Shown piece by piece: positions 1-8,825 of a stretch of DNA of 64,000 nt; the stretch's first letter is position 1; every line of letters starts with the position of its first letter. Location of the stretch: positions 406,127 to 470,126 of the forward strand of contig JACKGY010000006.1 of the NCBI GenBank assembly GCA_020639295.1, read 5' to 3'. The notes below the pieces were generated by a model that saw only the letters and a list, made by a program, of their open reading frames with translations, ran no database searches and was not told where the DNA came from. A program made the translations under genes and the position numbers. Source of the DNA: Planctomycetota bacterium (GTDB lineage Bacteria; Planctomycetota; GCA-002687715; DRQF01).

Positions 1-617
1 CGACCGGCCGAGGAGCGCACCAGGCGCCAGCCGGAGAGGAGGATGTTCAGGGCCAGCAGGATGGCGATGATCGGGTCGAGGATGGCGACCCCGGTGACCT
101 TGACCAGCACCAGGGCGATCAGCACGCCGGCCGAGGTGGCGACGTCGGTCATCAGGTGGATGCCGTCGGCCTCGATCGCCATCGAGCCGGCATGACGGCC
201 GACGCGGATCAGCCACAGGCCGACGATGCCGTTGATCGCCGCGGCCGCCAGGGTGATGCCCATGCCGAGGCCCAGCTCCTCGAGCGCGGGCGGCGACACC
301 AGGGCCGGGATCGCCGTCCACAGGATCGCGCAGGCCGCCATGACGATGAGCGCGCCCTCGAAGCCGGCCGAGAAGTACTCGATCTTGCCGTGACCGTAGG
401 GGTGATTCTCGTCGGGCGGGAGCGCGGACACCTTGATGGTGATGAAGGCGAAGATCGAGGCGGCGACGTTGATGATGCTCTCGGCGGCATCGGAGAGCAC
501 GGCGGCCGACCCGGTCAGCCGCCAGGCCACGAACTTGGCGGCCATCAACGCGATGCCGACGAAGACCGAGAGTCCGGCCGCTCGGAGCTTGAGCTTCTGC
601 TTGCCGTCCCCGGTCAT
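1..617 (-). CDS. Cation diffusion facilitator (CDF) transporter, C-terminus cut by window edge
   Basis: The first 205 residues are present; the frame runs off the left edge without a stop. CDF proteins are inner-membrane antiporters that export divalent metals such as Zn, Fe, Mn or Cd in exchange for protons. Visible family marks are LSDAAES at residues 41-47 in the second membrane helix, HPYGHGKIEYFSAG at 72-85, and His154/Asp158 (HLMTD) in the fifth helix, matching half of the transport site. The second acidic residue usually found four positions after Asp43 is Ser47 here, so metal specificity cannot be read off. Several hydrophobic helices are clear. The ATG at 617 overlaps the TGA of the zinc-ribbon gene upstream (ATGA), so the two are probably cotranscribed. 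The cytoplasmic C-terminal domain is outside the window. Confidence 0.88.
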   Translation of the reverse strand, partial: MTGDGKQKLKLRAAGLSVFVGIALMAAKFVAWRLTGSAAVLSDAAESIINVAASIFAFITIKVSALPPDENHPYGHGKIEYFSAGFEGALIVMAACAILWTAIPALVSPPALEELGLGMGITLAAAAINGIVGLWLIRVGRHAGSMAIEADGIHLMTDVATSAGVLIALVLVKVTGVAILDPIIAILLALNILLSGWRLVRSSAG

Positions 618-910
618 CGGCCCACCAGGCGCAGGAAGAAGGCGATGGCCAGCAGGGTGAGCACCAGCGCGATCACCCCGGTGCTGAAGCGGGCCCGGGA
701 ACGCGGGACGGTCACCCTGACCCAGTCGTCGCAGACCGGGCACTGCTGCGAATCCTCGTGGATCTCGGCGCCGCAGGAAGGGCAGGGCAGCGTCTCGTCG
801 CCCTCGTCCTCGCCCTGGCAGTAGGGACAGGCATCGAGGAAGGCCGGGATCTCGGTCCCGCAGCCCTCGCAGCGCACGCTCTCGTTCCCACCGAAACCCA
901 GGTTCACCAT
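614..910 (-). CDS. Small double zinc-ribbon protein with C-terminal membrane anchor
   Basis: A 98-residue protein with four CxxC pairs at Cys14/17, 28/31, 43/46 and 57/60, enough for two zinc ribbons, followed by a basic stretch (PRSRARF) and one hydrophobic helix at about 78-94. The likely topology is cytoplasmic zinc ribbons held to the inner membrane by a tail anchor. The start at 910 is chosen because residues upstream in the open frame are low-complexity Arg/Pro. The stop overlaps the start of the CDF metal transporter by 4 bases, so a role in zinc sensing or transporter assembly is possible, but that is inference from position. No precise family is recognised. Confidence 0.8.
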   Translation of the reverse strand: MVNLGFGGNESVRCEGCGTEIPAFLDACPYCQGEDEGDETLPCPSCGAEIHEDSQQCPVCDDWVRVTVPRSRARFSTGVIALVLTLLAIAFFLRLVGR

Positions 911-1147
911 GGCCGGATGATAACCTCGGTTCCGGCCCGTCCACAGCCGGCCCGGGAACCGTGACCTGCCGATGAAGAGCCTCACGCTCTGCGCTGCGCG
1001 GGTGGTCCTGGCGCGTGGCGGTGCGGGGACCCGAGGGCGGGCCGGCGACGACGGTCGACAACCGGGTCCTCGTGATCTCGAACGAGGTCGAGACCGTCCG
1101 GGCCCTGCAGGCCACGCGGGCGGCTGGGCGGGTCGGCGCGGGAGGGG

Positions 1148-1153
1148 TAGGAT
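1148..1153 (+). promoter_or_regulatory. Candidate -10 box (TAGGAT) immediately before the glycosyltransferase ATG
   Basis: TAGGAT ends six bases before the ATG at 1160, so transcription would start at or next to the start codon and give a leaderless mRNA. No good -35 box is visible. The same spacing occurs at 60924-60929 (minus strand), where a -35 box is also present. Confidence 0.4.
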
Positions 1154-1159
1154 CGCGGC

Positions 1160-2395
1160 ATGCGGCTCATGCTGATCGGTCATTACTTTCCGCCGGAGGT
1201 TCACGGCGGAACCCAGAGCTATCTCGAAGCCCTCGCGCGCCGGCTGGCGGGCCAGGGTCACGAGCTGCTGGTGATCGCCGGCTCGGCCCGCTTCGTCGCC
1301 GGCGGCGCGGTCAGCCGGGAGGAGCGGGACGGCTTCCGGATCCTGCGCATCCATCGCGATCAGGCCGTGGAGTTCCTCTCGGGCGATCTGGGTTCACCGC
1401 GGATCCTGGAGCTGGTCCGCGCCGAGACCCGGGCCTTCGCCCCGGAGCTGGTGCACCTCCATCACTGGCACGCGCTGAGCCGCGGCCTAGTCGCCGCCCT
1501 CGCCGATCTGGGGCTGCCGGTCCTGGTCACCCTGCACGACCTCTTCGTCTCCTGCCCACGCCACTTCCGCATGCCGGACGCGCGCCGCTTCTGCGCTCCC
1601 GACGTCGACCTCGAGGACTGCGCCCGCTGCGTCGGCGCCGACCTCGCGCCGCTGCCGCTGGAGGCGGTCGCGGCCGGGCTCGGCGAACGCCTGCGGGTCT
1701 TCCGGACCGACCTCGGCCGCGCGGCGCGGGTGATCACCGTGAGCGGAGCGCAACGTGACTTCCTGCGCTCGCTGCCCGGTCTCGGGGACCAGGAGATGAC
1801 GGTCATGCCGATCGGCTGCCCGGCGCTCGCGGCGCCACCCGCGCCGACACCGATCCCGGGTGAGCTGCGCCTCGTCAACTGGGCCGGCCTCGATCCGCGC
1901 AAGGGACCGCAGATCCTGCTCGCGGCCCTGCGGATGACCGCCGCGCCGGAACGCTACCACCTGGTCTTCCACGGTCGACCCGGCCACGCCGACTTCATGG
2001 CCGAGCTGGAAGAGCTCGGTCGCGGTCTCGACCTGCGCTTCGCCGGCGCCTTCGCCGACGAGGATCGGGCGGGCTTCGCCGCCGCGAGCGATCTCGCGGT
2101 GATGCCCTACCTCGCCTTCGAGACCTACGCCCTCACGGTCGACGAGGCGATGCATCTCGGCCTGCCGGTGGTGGTGAGCGATCGGGGCGCGCCTCCCGAG
2201 CGGGTCGGTGGCCGCGGCGCCGTGGTGCCCGCCGACGATCCCGCCGCTCTCGCCGCGCTGCTCGACCGGCTCCGGCTCGAGCCCGAACGCCTGGCCGCGA
2301 TGCGCGCCGCGCCCGGCGGCGCGCGTCTCCTCGACCGGCACTTCGACGAGCTGGAGGCCCTCTACCGCGACACGGCGACCCGAAGCCGCGGCTGA
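1160..2395 (+). CDS. Glycosyltransferase family 4 (GT-B fold)
   Basis: A 411-residue GT4-type enzyme, predicted to move a sugar from an activated nucleotide donor to a glycan or lipid acceptor on the cytoplasmic side of the membrane. The N-terminal half opens with the typical MRLMLIGHYFPPEVHGGTQ (GG loop, residues 16-17) and has the VLVTLHDLFVSCPRH segment. The C-terminal Rossmann half contains NWAGLDPRKGPQILLAAL and the donor-binding E-x7-E type region around DEAMHLGLPVVVSDRG. No signal peptide. It stands alone on the plus strand, and its last 34 bases overlap antisense with the end of the convergent VanY-like gene. Donor and acceptor cannot be predicted from the sequence. Confidence 0.9.
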   Translation: MRLMLIGHYFPPEVHGGTQSYLEALARRLAGQGHELLVIAGSARFVAGGAVSREERDGFRILRIHRDQAVEFLSGDLGSPRILELVRAETRAFAPELVHLHHWHALSRGLVAALADLGLPVLVTLHDLFVSCPRHFRMPDARRFCAPDVDLEDCARCVGADLAPLPLEAVAAGLGERLRVFRTDLGRAARVITVSGAQRDFLRSLPGLGDQEMTVMPIGCPALAAPPAPTPIPGELRLVNWAGLDPRKGPQILLAALRMTAAPERYHLVFHGRPGHADFMAELEELGRGLDLRFAGAFADEDRAGFAAASDLAVMPYLAFETYALTVDEAMHLGLPVVVSDRGAPPERVGGRGAVVPADDPAALAALLDRLRLEPERLAAMRAAPGGARLLDRHFDELEALYRDTATRSRG

Positions 2396-3042
2396 ACGCC
2401 GAGGACGTAGGCCGCGAAGGCCCGGTCGCAGTCCCGGGCGAGGATCTCGGCGCCGGGGAAGGGCCCGCGCCGGAACAGTCCCTCCCAGTCGATGCGACGC
2501 ATCCGGGGCAGACAGGCGATGGCGCCCGGGGCATGGCTCAGATGCCAGGGCTCGACCGCGAAGCCGCCGCGATCCTCGTCGTAGGGACGGACGAAACCGA
2601 AGTCGAGGGCGTGCTGGCGGAGCCAGCGATCGGCGGCGGCGCAGGGCCCCTCGGCCTGCCAGTCGGCCGGCTCCAGGCGCGGCTCGTCGGCGAGTTCCCC
2701 GGCGACCAGATCGAGATCGAGTCCCCAGTGATGGCGCGACCAGCCGGGGGGCGCGCTGAAGACCAGGTTCCGGGCCAGCGCCTCGGCGGGCTCGGCACCC
2801 TCGGCCCGGGCCGCCTCGAACTTGGCGGTCCAGATCTCGGTCTGGCGAACGACGGAGCGATAGCCGGAGACCGGGACCAGCTCGATGCCGTCGGCGGCGG
2901 CGGCGCGCCGCATCGCGGTGACCGCGCGGGCCGCGACCGGACGCAGGCGGACCTCGTGATCACGGGCCGCCGGGATCAGGACCAGGTCGAAGAGGCCGGC
3001 GTCCAGGCCCTCCTCCCGCAGCGCGTGCTCGATCGGGTTCAT
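2362..3042 (-). CDS. M15-family (VanY-like) D-Ala-D-Ala carboxypeptidase
   Basis: A 226-residue member of the VanY/peptidase M15 family, zinc enzymes that trim the terminal D-Ala of peptidoglycan stem peptides. The full metal site is visible: SGYRS at 59-63, S-x-H-x6-D with His104 and Asp111 (SRHHWGLDLD), and E-x-x-H with Glu164 and His167 (EPWHLSH). No signal peptide or membrane helix is evident, which is unusual for a wall enzyme; it may be anchored otherwise, act on released muropeptides, or be a cytoplasmic LD/DD-peptidase. The ATG overlaps the TGA of the TPR gene upstream (ATGA), making it the last gene of a three-gene operon. The end overlaps the convergent glycosyltransferase by 34 bases. 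Confidence 0.88.
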   Translation of the reverse strand: MNPIEHALREEGLDAGLFDLVLIPAARDHEVRLRPVAARAVTAMRRAAAADGIELVPVSGYRSVVRQTEIWTAKFEAARAEGAEPAEALARNLVFSAPPGWSRHHWGLDLDLVAGELADEPRLEPADWQAEGPCAAADRWLRQHALDFGFVRPYDEDRGGFAVEPWHLSHAPGAIACLPRMRRIDWEGLFRRGPFPGAEILARDCDRAFAAYVLGVQPRLRVAVSR

Positions 3043-4085
3043 TCCTTAATCTCCGCGGGTCGCGAACTCGGCCTGCTGCTCGGTCCCTCGCCGCCCTCCA
3101 CCAGGGCGACGATGGCGTCGAGGATGCGCCGGGCCTCGGCGTTCTCGGGGTCCCGCTCGAGGATGACCCGCGCCTGCAACCTCGCCTCATGGTACTCGCG
3201 CGTCTCGAACTTGCAGCGCATGAAGCGCAGGCGCGGTTCGAGCGCCTCGGGTTCGGCGGCGGCGACCGCGGCGTAGATCGGCGCGGCCTCGAAGTAGGAG
3301 CCGAACTCGAAGTGGATGTCGGCGATCCGGCGCAGGATGGCCGGGTCCTTGGGCTTCTTCTCCAGGCCCGCGCGCAGGTCGAGGAGTTCCTGACGGGCCC
3401 GGATGATGCGCGCCTGGAGTTCGCGGGCCGCCCGCGCCCGCGCCGGGTCGCCCAGCCGCAGCGCGGCGAGGGCCAGGTTGTGGGCCGCGGCATGGTGCAG
3501 ACGGTCGAGCTCGAGCACCTGTTCGAAGGCGGCGGCCGCCGCCTTCGCTTCGTCCTCGTGGAGCAGGACCAGACCGAGTCGATACCAGGCCTTGGCGAGC
3601 CTGGGCTCCTGCTTCACCGCCAGCTCGAGCTCGGCGCGCGCCTCCGCGAGCCGCCCACGATGCCAGGCGATCAGGCCGCGGATGAAGCGCGCGTTGGCGC
3701 GACCGTGATCGTCCTCGGCCGTGTCGAGCAGACGTCGACCGGCGGCCGCCGCCTCGTCGAGCCGGCCGGCGCGCACCAGGGCCAGCGGCAGATTGGTGAT
3801 CCGGCCGCGCAGCGCCGGAGCGAGCGCGAGGCCGTCCTCGTAGGCAGCCGCGGCCTCGTCCCAGCGTTCCATCAGAAAGAGGGTCTCGCCGCGCAGGATG
3901 CGGATCTCGCCGTCGCGCGGGAGCTTCGCCGCCGAGCGGTCGAGGAGATCGAGCGCGCCCTGGTAGTCGAACTGCGCCAGCAGCCGTTCGGCCCGCTTCT
4001 TGAGGTAGCGGGGATCCCGGTCGAGCTGACCCGAGGCCTGCCCGGCGAACAGGAGGATGCCGATCAGGACGACGAGCGGCCTCAT
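3039..4085 (-). CDS. Exported TPR-repeat protein
   Basis: A 348-residue protein with a signal peptide (residues 1-19, ending QASGQ) followed by TPR-like helix pairs through most of its length, for example AKAWYRLGLVLLHEDEAKAA and AAHNLALAALRLGDPARARA. TPR domains are protein-protein docking scaffolds. The start overlaps the stop of the preceding lipoprotein gene by 4 bases and the stop overlaps the start of the VanY-like gene by 4 bases, so all three are translationally coupled. A periplasmic scaffold linking the FG-GAP lipoprotein and a wall hydrolase is a plausible reading but is inference. The Glu/Pro-rich tail (GGEGPSSRPSSRPAEIKE) looks disordered. Confidence 0.85.
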   Translation of the reverse strand: MRPLVVLIGILLFAGQASGQLDRDPRYLKKRAERLLAQFDYQGALDLLDRSAAKLPRDGEIRILRGETLFLMERWDEAAAAYEDGLALAPALRGRITNLPLALVRAGRLDEAAAAGRRLLDTAEDDHGRANARFIRGLIAWHRGRLAEARAELELAVKQEPRLAKAWYRLGLVLLHEDEAKAAAAAFEQVLELDRLHHAAAHNLALAALRLGDPARARAARELQARIIRARQELLDLRAGLEKKPKDPAILRRIADIHFEFGSYFEAAPIYAAVAAAEPEALEPRLRFMRCKFETREYHEARLQARVILERDPENAEARRILDAIVALVEGGEGPSSRPSSRPAEIKE

Positions 4086-5812
4086 GACCCGCCCTCCCCC
4101 GCCACCAGGAGGTTCAGACGGTTGCGCCGGACGACGAAGCGTTCCCGGCGGCCGTCCGGCCAGAGCACCTCGGCGCGCAAGGGAGCATGGCCGGCCGGCA
4201 GGCCCCAGACGAGGCGGGCCTCGCCGGAACTCTGGAAGGAGTACTGACGGCGGACCTCGAGAACCGGGGCCTCCGGCCGATCGAGCAGGCGGACGCGAGC
4301 GCCGATGCCCTCGCGGTTGCCGTCGCCGCGCCGGAGACGGACGGCGAGGAAGTCGCGACCGAGAGCAACGCGGTCGAGGCGGTTCTCGATCAGGGTCGGA
4401 CGGTCGTTGAGATTGCAGACCAGGAGGTCGAGATCGCCGTCCTCGTCGAGGTCGGCGGCGAGGGCGCCGCGTGAGACCTTCTGCACCGCCAGACCCGGAT
4501 GACCACGCTCGCCGACCAGCTCGAAGCGTCCCTCCGGCCGTCCCAGCCAGAGCAGGTTCTTCTGGGCGTAGTCGGTCCCGGTTCCGGCGCGCGCGGCCTG
4601 GGCGTAGACGTGGCCATTGGCGACGAAGACGTCGAGCCGGCCGTCGAGATCGAGGTCGCGGACCAGCACGCCCCAGCCGAGGGTCTCGCGGGCGCCGAGC
4701 GCGAGGCCGGAAGGCGCGGAGGATTCGAGGTAGAAGCCGGGCGCGATCGAGAGGTAGAGGTCGTTCACCTCACCGCCGAAGTTGGTGCAGATCAGATCGT
4801 CGAGGCCGTCGCCGTTGAGATCGGCGGCGTCGAGACCCATGCCGGCCTGAGGCGCGCCGTCCTCGCTCAGGGCCAGTCCTTCCTCGAGCGCGTGGTCCTC
4901 GAAGCGACCGGTGATCGGATCGCGCTCGAGGTGGAAGTTGGCCATGCCGTCGTTGGCGACGTAGAGCTCGGCCCGGCCGTCGCCGTCGAAGTCGCCGGCC
5001 ACGACGCCGAGCCCGTAGGAGGGCGGCAGGGCCGCGATCCCCCAGGCCTCGCTCGCGTCCCGGAAGTGCCCGCCGCCCAGGTTCTCGAAGACGCGGTCCG
5101 CCGCCGGCGGCAGACCCTTGGGACCGCACATCACCGCCAGGCCTCGCCAGCGACAGACCTGGCCGTCGACGCCGTCGCGTGGCGCGGTGGCGGGGTCGAA
5201 GTCGAGGTAGTTGCAGAGATAGAGGTCGAGGTCGCCGTCGCCGTCGAGATCGTGGAAGACCGAACTCGTGCCCCAGCTCGGATCGGCGAGCTCGCCGACG
5301 GCGAGCCGGAACCGGCCGCCCTCGTTGAGGAGCAGGCTGTTCCGCCCCCAGGCGGTGACGTAGAGATCGTCGTCGCCGTCGCCGTCGACGTCCGCGGCCG
5401 CGGCCGCGCAGGTCCAGCCGAGATCGAGATCGGCGAGCCCGGCGGCCGCGCTGACGTCGACGAAGCGCAGCCCGCCCAGGTTGCGGTAGAGGCGCAGGCC
5501 GAAACCCGGTTCACCGCGCCGGCGGCGCTCCAGGGACGAGCCGGCGACCAGCACGACGTCCTGCAGGCCGTCGCCATCGAAGTCGAGGACGCCGATGCCG
5601 GTGGACTTGACCTCGACGATCTGGTCGCCGTCGTCGCCCCGTCCCGACCGGGTGGCGAAGTCCAGGCCCGAGTCGGGGCCCAGCTCGACCAGGCTGAAGG
5701 GAAGGTTCGTGGCCAGACCGGCGCGCGTCGGAGCCGGCGACGCCGTCGAATCGGGATCGCCACAGGCACCGAGCACGAGCAGCGCGACGAGGATGAGCCC
5801 TTGGCGTGGCAT
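4082..5812 (-). CDS. CRTAC1-type lipoprotein with FG-GAP/VCBS repeats and ASPIC/UnbV domain
   Basis: A 576-residue lipoprotein. The chosen ATG at 5812 gives a classic lipobox (LVLGAC), with the lipidated Cys at residue 16; an in-frame ATG 12 codons upstream only adds a hydrophilic extension. The body is a beta-propeller built from FG-GAP/VCBS repeats carrying Ca-binding loops such as DFDGDGLQD, DVDGDGDDD, DLDGDGDLD, DFDGDGRAE and DLDEDGDLD. The last 90 residues (GIGARVRLLD, then LVWGLP and EVLWPDGRRE) match the ASPIC/UnbV domain. Such CRTAC1-family proteins are abundant in planctomycetes and related phyla and are surface or periplasmic adhesion-type proteins with no proven enzymatic role. First gene of the coupled operon with TPR and VanY-like genes. 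Confidence 0.9.
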   Translation of the reverse strand: MPRQGLILVALLVLGACGDPDSTASPAPTRAGLATNLPFSLVELGPDSGLDFATRSGRGDDGDQIVEVKSTGIGVLDFDGDGLQDVVLVAGSSLERRRRGEPGFGLRLYRNLGGLRFVDVSAAAGLADLDLGWTCAAAAADVDGDGDDDLYVTAWGRNSLLLNEGGRFRLAVGELADPSWGTSSVFHDLDGDGDLDLYLCNYLDFDPATAPRDGVDGQVCRWRGLAVMCGPKGLPPAADRVFENLGGGHFRDASEAWGIAALPPSYGLGVVAGDFDGDGRAELYVANDGMANFHLERDPITGRFEDHALEEGLALSEDGAPQAGMGLDAADLNGDGLDDLICTNFGGEVNDLYLSIAPGFYLESSAPSGLALGARETLGWGVLVRDLDLDGRLDVFVANGHVYAQAARAGTGTDYAQKNLLWLGRPEGRFELVGERGHPGLAVQKVSRGALAADLDEDGDLDLLVCNLNDRPTLIENRLDRVALGRDFLAVRLRRGDGNREGIGARVRLLDRPEAPVLEVRRQYSFQSSGEARLVWGLPAGHAPLRAEVLWPDGRRERFVVRRNRLNLLVAGEGGS

Positions 5813-5873
5813 GGCCCCCGAGGATACGGATTCGGCGCCGGGCTTCATAGTCGCGCGGGGGCCGGGATCGGGA

Positions 5874-7757
5874 TCAGAAGGTGGTGCTGGTCACGTTCGA
5901 GATCCGCCAGGAGTAGTCGGGCAGGACCTCGAGGGCGACGGCCTGGAGGGTGATCCCGGCGGGAATGCCGACCGCGCCCCAGTGGAAGTTGCCGTTGGCG
6001 TCGGCCCAGGAATGGAAGGGCACCCGGCCGACCGGCATGAAGAAGGTGATCAGCGCGTCCCAGCCGACGCCGAAGAGCGGGCCGCTGCCCACCGGGTTGT
6101 AGACCTGCGCCGAGAAGCCGATCGCCCACTCGTGGAAGGGCCCCATGTTGTTGAGGTCGATCGTGATGTCGCTCGCCCCGGTGGTGGTGATCGACAGGGC
6201 GAGCGGCTGGGGCAAGGTCGCCAGGGCGTCGAGGACGGCCTGGTGGGCATCGAGCCGTCCGTGGCCGTAGTAGTTGCTGTGACCGGTGGCGTCGTAGAGC
6301 GCGACCGCGGGCTGGATCGGCACCGCGCTGGCGCGGAGGATGTCGCGCACCTGGACCCAGTTGAGCTGCGGCGCGGCCTGGAGGATCAGCGCCCCGACGC
6401 CGGCGGCGAGCGGCGCCGCCGCCGAGGTGCCGCCGAAGGTCAGGGTCGTCCCACCGGTGTTGGTCGTGGTGTTGATCGAACGGGTGCCGCCCGAGGACGA
6501 GGCCAGGAGATCGAGTTCCGGACCGTAGTCGCTGTAGCTGGCGCGGTAGTCGAGATTGGTGACCGCGCCGACCGCGACGGTGTAGGGGCTCGAGACGTAC
6601 TCGTCCGGGGCGATGGCCTCGTTGCCGTTGCCCGCGGCCCAGAAGATCGGCGTGCCGAGGCCGCCCCGGCCGGTGCTGGTGGCGTAGGCGAAGGCGCCCT
6701 GGACGACGGTCGGCAGCGGGAAGGGCACGCCGTCCGGTCCCCAGGAGTTGGTGATCACGTCGGCGCCGTTGTCGCTGGCCCAGACGAAGCAGCCGGCCTC
6801 GCCCGTGGCGGTGCCGAAGCCGCTCGGGGTGATCAGGCGGATCGGCATGATCGTGGCCTGATGGGCCATGCCGCACAGGAACATCGAGTTGTTGCCCCGC
6901 GCCGCGGCGATGCCGGCGACCGCGGTGCCGTGACCGTAGGGATCGGTGGCGACGTTGCTGCCGGCGCCGGTGATGGCGTCGTAGCCGGTGGCGGTCAGAA
7001 CCAGATCGGGATGGGCCGAGACGCCGGTGTCGATCACGGCGATCACCATGCCCTGGCCCTGGACGTGGTCCCAGGCACCGCCGGCATTGGCGTCGGAGCC
7101 GATCAGACCGCCACCCTGGCCGCTGTTCTTCAGGTGCCAGAGGTTGGGGAAGAGCGGGTCGTTCGGCAGGGTCTCGCGGGTGCCGAGGTGACGCAACCAG
7201 TCGGCGTGGGCCCATTCGAGACGCTCGGACTCGCGCAGGCTGGCCAGGGCGCGGAGGGCGTCATCGTCGCCGCGGACCCGGAGCTGGAAGGCACCCGGAA
7301 GCCAGCGCAGGGGCCGGACCAGCTCGAGTCCGGCGCGATCGAGTTCGGCCTGGATCTCGTTGACCGTGGGCGCGCCGCGGAACTTGGCGACCAGATCGGC
7401 GGTGAGGATGTACCAGCCTTGGCGATCGATGCCGGGCTCGATGACGTGGAGAGGATGCGCGTAGCGCGTCCCTCGGAGGGGGCGGAGCCGCTCCAGGCAA
7501 CGATCCATGCTGCCCGCCCGCACCTCGAAGACCACGGTCTTCCACTCGACCAGGCGTTCGCGGAGGACGACGAAATCCTCGCCGAGGATCTCCCGGAGCT
7601 TGGCCTCGTCGACGTCGCGACGCGTACCCAGGGCGATCAACCGGTCTTCACGCTGGAGTTCGAGCCCGGAACGGCCGTAACCGACCGGGACACCGCGCTG
7701 GGCGGCGGCCGGGAGGGCCAGAAGGAGCAGGATGAAGATGCGGATCGCCTGGTGCAT
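5874..7757 (-). CDS. Secreted subtilisin-like serine protease (S8 family)
   Basis: A 627-residue S8 protease with signal peptide (residues 1-19, ALPAAAQ), a propeptide of about 190 residues, and a catalytic domain with Asp243 (AVIDTGVSAHPDL), His276 (GHGTAVAG), oxyanion Asn377 (AAGNGN) and Ser445 (GGTSAAAPLAAG). NDPLFPNLWHLKNSGQ at the mature start is typical of kexin/proprotein-convertase-like subtilases. The C-terminal 130 residues form a beta-rich domain without catalytic motifs, like the appended domains on many secreted planctomycete proteins. A good ribosome-binding site (GAGGAACGAGG) precedes the ATG. It lies downstream of no other gene and appears monocistronic. Substrate unknown. Confidence 0.92.
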   Translation of the reverse strand: MHQAIRIFILLLLALPAAAQRGVPVGYGRSGLELQREDRLIALGTRRDVDEAKLREILGEDFVVLRERLVEWKTVVFEVRAGSMDRCLERLRPLRGTRYAHPLHVIEPGIDRQGWYILTADLVAKFRGAPTVNEIQAELDRAGLELVRPLRWLPGAFQLRVRGDDDALRALASLRESERLEWAHADWLRHLGTRETLPNDPLFPNLWHLKNSGQGGGLIGSDANAGGAWDHVQGQGMVIAVIDTGVSAHPDLVLTATGYDAITGAGSNVATDPYGHGTAVAGIAAARGNNSMFLCGMAHQATIMPIRLITPSGFGTATGEAGCFVWASDNGADVITNSWGPDGVPFPLPTVVQGAFAYATSTGRGGLGTPIFWAAGNGNEAIAPDEYVSSPYTVAVGAVTNLDYRASYSDYGPELDLLASSSGGTRSINTTTNTGGTTLTFGGTSAAAPLAAGVGALILQAAPQLNWVQVRDILRASAVPIQPAVALYDATGHSNYYGHGRLDAHQAVLDALATLPQPLALSITTTGASDITIDLNNMGPFHEWAIGFSAQVYNPVGSGPLFGVGWDALITFFMPVGRVPFHSWADANGNFHWGAVGIPAGITLQAVALEVLPDYSWRISNVTSTTF

Positions 7758-8167
7758 GCCTCGTTCCTCGATGCGTTATCGAGACGATCCGCCATGCTAC
7801 TTTTGCGATAGGACCGAACCGAAGAACAAAGGCCCTGAATGATCATGCAGCCGCCGGTAGGGCGACGATCACGGGCCTCGTGGGAAGGAAGAGGGACAGG
7901 TCGGATGAGCGGGCCGTCGGGGCTCGAGGCCACGACATCGGATGCTCCTCCTGACGAGGGCCGGCGCGCTCATCCCGACCGATCCGGGTGTTCGCCTCGA
8001 TCATACGATCGGCCGGAGCGGCCTGCCTTCTCCATCTGGAATTCCTCGATCGCTCACGGTTCCTTGATGACGGAAATCGCCGACCCGGCCCACGGACCCG
8101 CGGTAGTCTTCGAATGGAGTTTCCGGTTCGTCCATTCGGGCGCACCGCAGACACACGGGGCTTTGCA
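7758..8167 (+). other. Intergenic region between divergent genes
   Basis: About 410 bases between the start of the subtilase (minus) and the start chosen for the small gene at 8168 (plus). Open frames here have Arg/Pro/Ser-rich, unconvincing translations on both strands. The stretch near 7795-7830 is relatively AT-rich and probably holds the subtilase promoter, but no convincing -35/-10 pair was found. The coding frame of the 8168 gene stays open upstream to 7988, so the start of that gene could lie inside this interval, for instance at 8114. Confidence 0.5.
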
Positions 8168-8572
8168 ATGTTCGGCGAACTTCTCCTCGGAGCGGCGTCG
8201 AGCGTCGAGGGCCGTGTCGCGCCGGTTTCGAGTTCGGCACGTGCCTCTGATCTCTCCGCGCGGACCCGTCATGACGGGGACGCCGCATTCAGCCAGAAGG
8301 CCTCCGACGCCGCGGGCGGCTTGGCGCAGAGTCGCGCCGACGCCACGGCGGCGAAGGACCGCGCCGCGGACGCGCGTCACGGCAAACGGCACCGAGCCGA
8401 TGCCAGCGAGGACGAGCGCCCGCGCCCGCGGGTCAAGTTCAAGGTCCCGGACGGGGACGACCGCATCGGGCCCATCTTCGAAGAAGAGGGGCGTGAGCAG
8501 GTCGAATCCGCCGAGCCCTTGATCGATGCGGCGGACGCCCGGATCGGTCGCTTCGTCGACGTCTACGCCTGA
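8168..8572 (+). CDS. Small hydrophilic protein of unknown function
   Basis: A predicted 134-residue protein. The N-terminus has a short hydrophobic patch (MFGELLLGAASS), the middle is Ala/Ser/Asp/Arg-rich and likely disordered, and the C-terminus is acidic (IGPIFEEEGREQVESAEPL) and ends IDAADARIGRFVDVYA. No family is recognised. The best support that it is a real gene is a textbook Rho-independent terminator starting 23 bases after the stop in the same orientation. There is no strong ribosome-binding site at 8168; in-frame alternatives are ATG 8114 and 7988. Could be a structural, motility-related or secreted accessory protein; nothing decides this. Confidence 0.6.
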   Translation: MFGELLLGAASSVEGRVAPVSSSARASDLSARTRHDGDAAFSQKASDAAGGLAQSRADATAAKDRAADARHGKRHRADASEDERPRPRVKFKVPDGDDRIGPIFEEEGREQVESAEPLIDAADARIGRFVDVYA

Positions 8573-8594
8573 CCGGCTTTCTCTTCCTCAGCCT

Positions 8595-8629
8595 GAGCCG
8601 CGGTCTCCGGACCGCGGCTCCCTTTTTTT
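8595..8629 (+). terminator. Rho-independent terminator after the small gene
   Basis: A perfect 11-bp stem (GAGCCGCGGTC / GACCGCGGCTC) closed by a TCCG tetraloop and followed by CC and seven Ts. It is one of the cleanest terminators in the window and shows that plus-strand transcription crosses 8168-8572. Confidence 0.93.
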
Positions 8630-8825
8630 GCCTGCCGGGACATCGCGCCGGCGCGGGCCTCGGGCGCAAAAGGCGATCGAAGCGCAGGACCAGGCCGCCA
8701 GGTCCCCCCGGGCGCTCCCGCCCCCGCCCCCGCCCGGCGCCGCTCGTCAGCCGCACCCGGCTCGGCCGGAGCATCGGCCGCCCCGCGGGCCTGATGCGCG
8801 CCCCGGTCCTCGGGCAGACATGACG

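Noticed and set aside
4499..5953. Long plus-strand open frame opposite the CRTAC1-type gene
   Set aside because: A mirror of the GC-rich codon bias on the other strand; Val/Glu/Asp-rich translation, no ribosome-binding site and no family.
5595..7811. Plus-strand open frame of 738 codons opposite the subtilase
   Set aside because: Low-complexity Gly/Val/Arg-rich translation opposite an intact catalytic protein; antisense shadow.
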